Shown here: positions 62,319-64,000 of the stretch, piece after piece
Numbering within the stretch: the stretch's first letter is position 1
Layout: each line of letters starts with the position of its first letter
Source of the DNA: Mycobacterium sp. SMC-2
GTDB lineage: Bacteria > Actinomycetota > Actinomycetes > Mycobacteriales > Mycobacteriaceae
NCBI RefSeq assembly: GCF_025263485.1
Contig: NZ_CP079863.1
Location: 3,906,001 to 3,970,000, forward strand
DNA: 64,000 nt
Direction of reading: 5' to 3'
Translations under genes and position numbers: made by a program
Notes under the pieces: generated by a model
What the model was told of the DNA's origin: nothing
Databases searched by the model: none
The model's input: only the letters and a program-made list of their open reading frames with translations

Positions 62319-64000
62319 CTAGGTGGCCTGCAACGTCAGCGGCGGGCCGGGGTCCGGCGAGAGCGGCACGTTCTCGCGCTGCATGAGCCAGCCGGCGATG
62401 TTGTGGAACAGCGGGGCCGCCGAGTGGCCCGGCGTACCGTCCGCGTTGCGATCGGGGTTGTCCATCATGATGCCGACGACGTAGCGCGGGTTGTCGACGG
62501 TGGCCATGCCGGCGAAGGTGATCCAGTAGACGTTGTCGAAGTAACAGCCGCACGCCGGGTTGATCTGCTGCGCGGTGCCCGTCTTGCCGGCCATCTGGTA
62601 GCCCGTCACCGCGGCGGCCGGACCGGTGCCCTGCTGGTAGCCCATCGGGTCGCGTTGCACCACGGCGCGCAGCATGTTGCGCACGGTCTGGGCCGTCTGC
62701 GCCGACACCACCCGCACGCCTTCGGGACGCGGTTCTTCGGTCCGGGTGCCGTCGGGCGCGATGGTGGCCTTGACGATCCGCGGCGGTATCCGCACCCCGT
62801 CGTTGGCGATGGTCTGGTACATGCCGGCCATCTGCAGGAGCGTCATCGAAAGGCCTTGCCCGATTGGCAGGTTGGAGAAGGTGCTGCCCGACCATTGGTC
62901 GATCGGCGGCACCAGCCCGGCGCTCTCACCGGGCAGGCCCACGTTGGTGCGCTGCCCGAGCCCGAATTTGCGCACCATGTCGTAGAAGCGCTCCGGGCCG
63001 ACGCGCTGGGCGAGCATCAAAGTGCCGACGTTGGAGGACTTTCCGAACACGCCGGTGGTGGTGTAGGGCATGACGCCGTGGTCCCACGCGTCGTGGATGG
63101 ACACCCCGCCCATCTGGATCGACCCGGGCACCTGCAGCACCTCGTCGGGGTTGGACAGACCGTATTCGATCACCGAGGACGCGGTGATGACCTTGTTCAC
63201 CGAGCCCGGCTCGAACGGAGAGGACACCGCCAGGTTGCCCAGCTGTTTGTCGCCCTGACGCCCGATGTCCTGGGACGGGTCAAAGGTGTTGTCGTTGGCC
63301 ATGGCCAGCACTTCGCCGGTCTTCGAGTCGAGCACCACGGCCGAAACATTGTGCGCGCCCGACAGATTCTTGGCCTGCTGGACCTGCTGCTGCACATAGA
63401 ACTGGATGTCGTCGTCGAGGGTCAGCTGGACCGTCGAACCGTTGACCGCCCGGTGCCGGTTGCGGTAGCTGCCGGGGATGACCACGCCGTCGGAGCCGCG
63501 ATCGTAGGTGACCGAGCCGTCGGTACCGGACAGCACCGAGTCCAGGGACTCCTCCAGCCCCAGCAGCCCATGACCGTCCCAGTCGATGCCGCCGACGACG
63601 TTGGCCGCCAACGACCCGCCGGGGTACTGCCGCAGATCCTGTCGCTCCGAACCGACTTCGGGGTACTTGTCGGAGATCGCGCCGGCGACGGCGGGGTCGA
63701 CGGCGCGCGCCAGATAGACGAAGGTCTCGTCGCTTTGCAGCTTCTTCAACACGGTCGCGGAGTCCGGCTTGTTGCCCAGCCGGGTGGCGACCTCCTTGGC
63801 GATGTCCCGCAGCCGCTGCTGGGTATCGGGCGCGGCCGAGTTCTTGGCCTTGGCCTCGTCGAGTTGCTTGCGAATCCGCTTGGGCTGGAATGTCAGCGCG
63901 CGCGACTCGATGGTGAACGCCAGCTGATCCTTGTTGCGGTCGACGATGCTGCCGCGCACCGCCTTTTCGACGTCGGTCACCTTGAGCTGGCCCGCGGCCT
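62319..64000 (-). CDS. pbpB: PbpB (FtsI/PBP3), septal transpeptidase (5' end cut off by window edge)
   Basis: The C-terminal 560 residues of a class B penicillin-binding protein are visible. A pedestal domain (ESRALTFQPKRIRKQLDEAK to LTLDDDIQFYVQQQVQQAKN) precedes the transpeptidase domain. That domain has SxxK in EPGSVNKVIT, SSN in FGKSSNVGTLM and KTGT in QMAGKTGTAQQINPACGC. It crosslinks septal peptidoglycan with FtsW. The N-terminal cytoplasmic tail, membrane helix and start lie beyond 64000. In M. tuberculosis several genes (Rv2159c-Rv2162c) sit between murE and pbpB; here none do. Confidence 0.97.
   Translation of the reverse strand, partial: AAGQLKVTDVEKAVRGSIVDRNKDQLAFTIESRALTFQPKRIRKQLDEAKAKNSAAPDTQQRLRDIAKEVATRLGNKPDSATVLKKLQSDETFVYLARAVDPAVAGAISDKYPEVGSERQDLRQYPGGSLAANVVGGIDWDGHGLLGLEESLDSVLSGTDGSVTYDRGSDGVVIPGSYRNRHRAVNGSTVQLTLDDDIQFYVQQQVQQAKNLSGAHNVSAVVLDSKTGEVLAMANDNTFDPSQDIGRQGDKQLGNLAVSSPFEPGSVNKVITASSVIEYGLSNPDEVLQVPGSIQMGGVSIHDAWDHGVMPYTTTGVFGKSSNVGTLMLAQRVGPERFYDMVRKFGLGQRTNVGLPGESAGLVPPIDQWSGSTFSNLPIGQGLSMTLLQMAGMYQTIANDGVRIPPRIVKATIAPDGTRTEEPRPEGVRVVSAQTAQTVRNMLRAVVQRDPMGYQQGTGPAAAVTGYQMAGKTGTAQQINPACGCYFDNVYWITFAGMATVDNPRYVVGIMMDNPDRNADGTPGHSAAPLFHNIAGWLMQRENVPLSPDPGPPLTLQAT

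Overview
The window is a high-GC actinobacterial chromosome segment, clearly from a Mycobacterium. It carries the Pup-proteasome locus, Wag31, an mce operon, the mycothiol gene mshC, and gene order that follows the M. tuberculosis Rv2096c-Rv2163c interval. The absence of PE/PPE genes, and of several genes found here in M. tuberculosis, points to a slow-growing non-tuberculous species (M. avium-complex-like or a relative). The species is an inference. Rv names are used for orthology from memory, not from a search.

Layout. 1-12,956: the pupylation/proteasome region. It holds pafB (cut by the left edge), pafA, prcA, prcB, pup and dop on the minus strand, two conserved proteins, mpa, a small signal-peptide ORF, the lipoprotein lppK, a DUF503 protein, trmI and a RecB-like nuclease. 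13,207-16,493: a DEAD-box RNA helicase with a long leader, a two-unit tandem repeat, an RclA/MerA-like flavoprotein and a DUF4126 membrane protein. 16,608-17,749: hisE-hisG. 17,804-29,180: a divergent TetR regulator and a full mce operon (yrbEA, yrbEB, mceA-F, a Mam protein and an MPT64-like secreted protein). mceF carries a one-base frameshift in a G run.

29,280-33,413: methionine synthase. The functional metH is of the E. coli type. Immediately upstream lies a decayed N-terminal stub of the typical mycobacterial metH, which suggests that a foreign gene displaced the native one. 33,502-46,847: housekeeping and conserved genes. These are a PAC2 protein, an SDR, mshC, cysQ, SCO1664- and DUF3090-family proteins, a histidine phosphatase, lppL, pyrD, a PEBP protein, an M20 peptidase, tRNA-Leu(GAG), a phosphoribosyltransferase and wag31.

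47,108-64,000: the division and cell-wall (dcw) cluster on the minus strand. In transcription order it runs pbpB (cut by the right edge), murE, murF, mraY, murD, ftsW, murG, murC, ftsQ, ftsZ, yfiH/pgeF, yggS, sepF and a YggT protein, with wag31 beyond. Four-base stop/start overlaps link most of the mur-fts genes.

The genes fall into four working groups. One tags and degrades proteins (Dop activates Pup, PafA ligates it, Mpa and PrcAB degrade, PafB regulates). One is an envelope import system (Mce). One builds septal and polar peptidoglycan. The last covers amino-acid, thiol and one-carbon metabolism (hisG/E, metH, mshC, cysQ). The most unusual signals are the apparent metH replacement, the broken mceF, a hairpin covering the metH ribosome binding site, and an intergenic repeat family that twice abuts the stop codon of a minus-strand gene.
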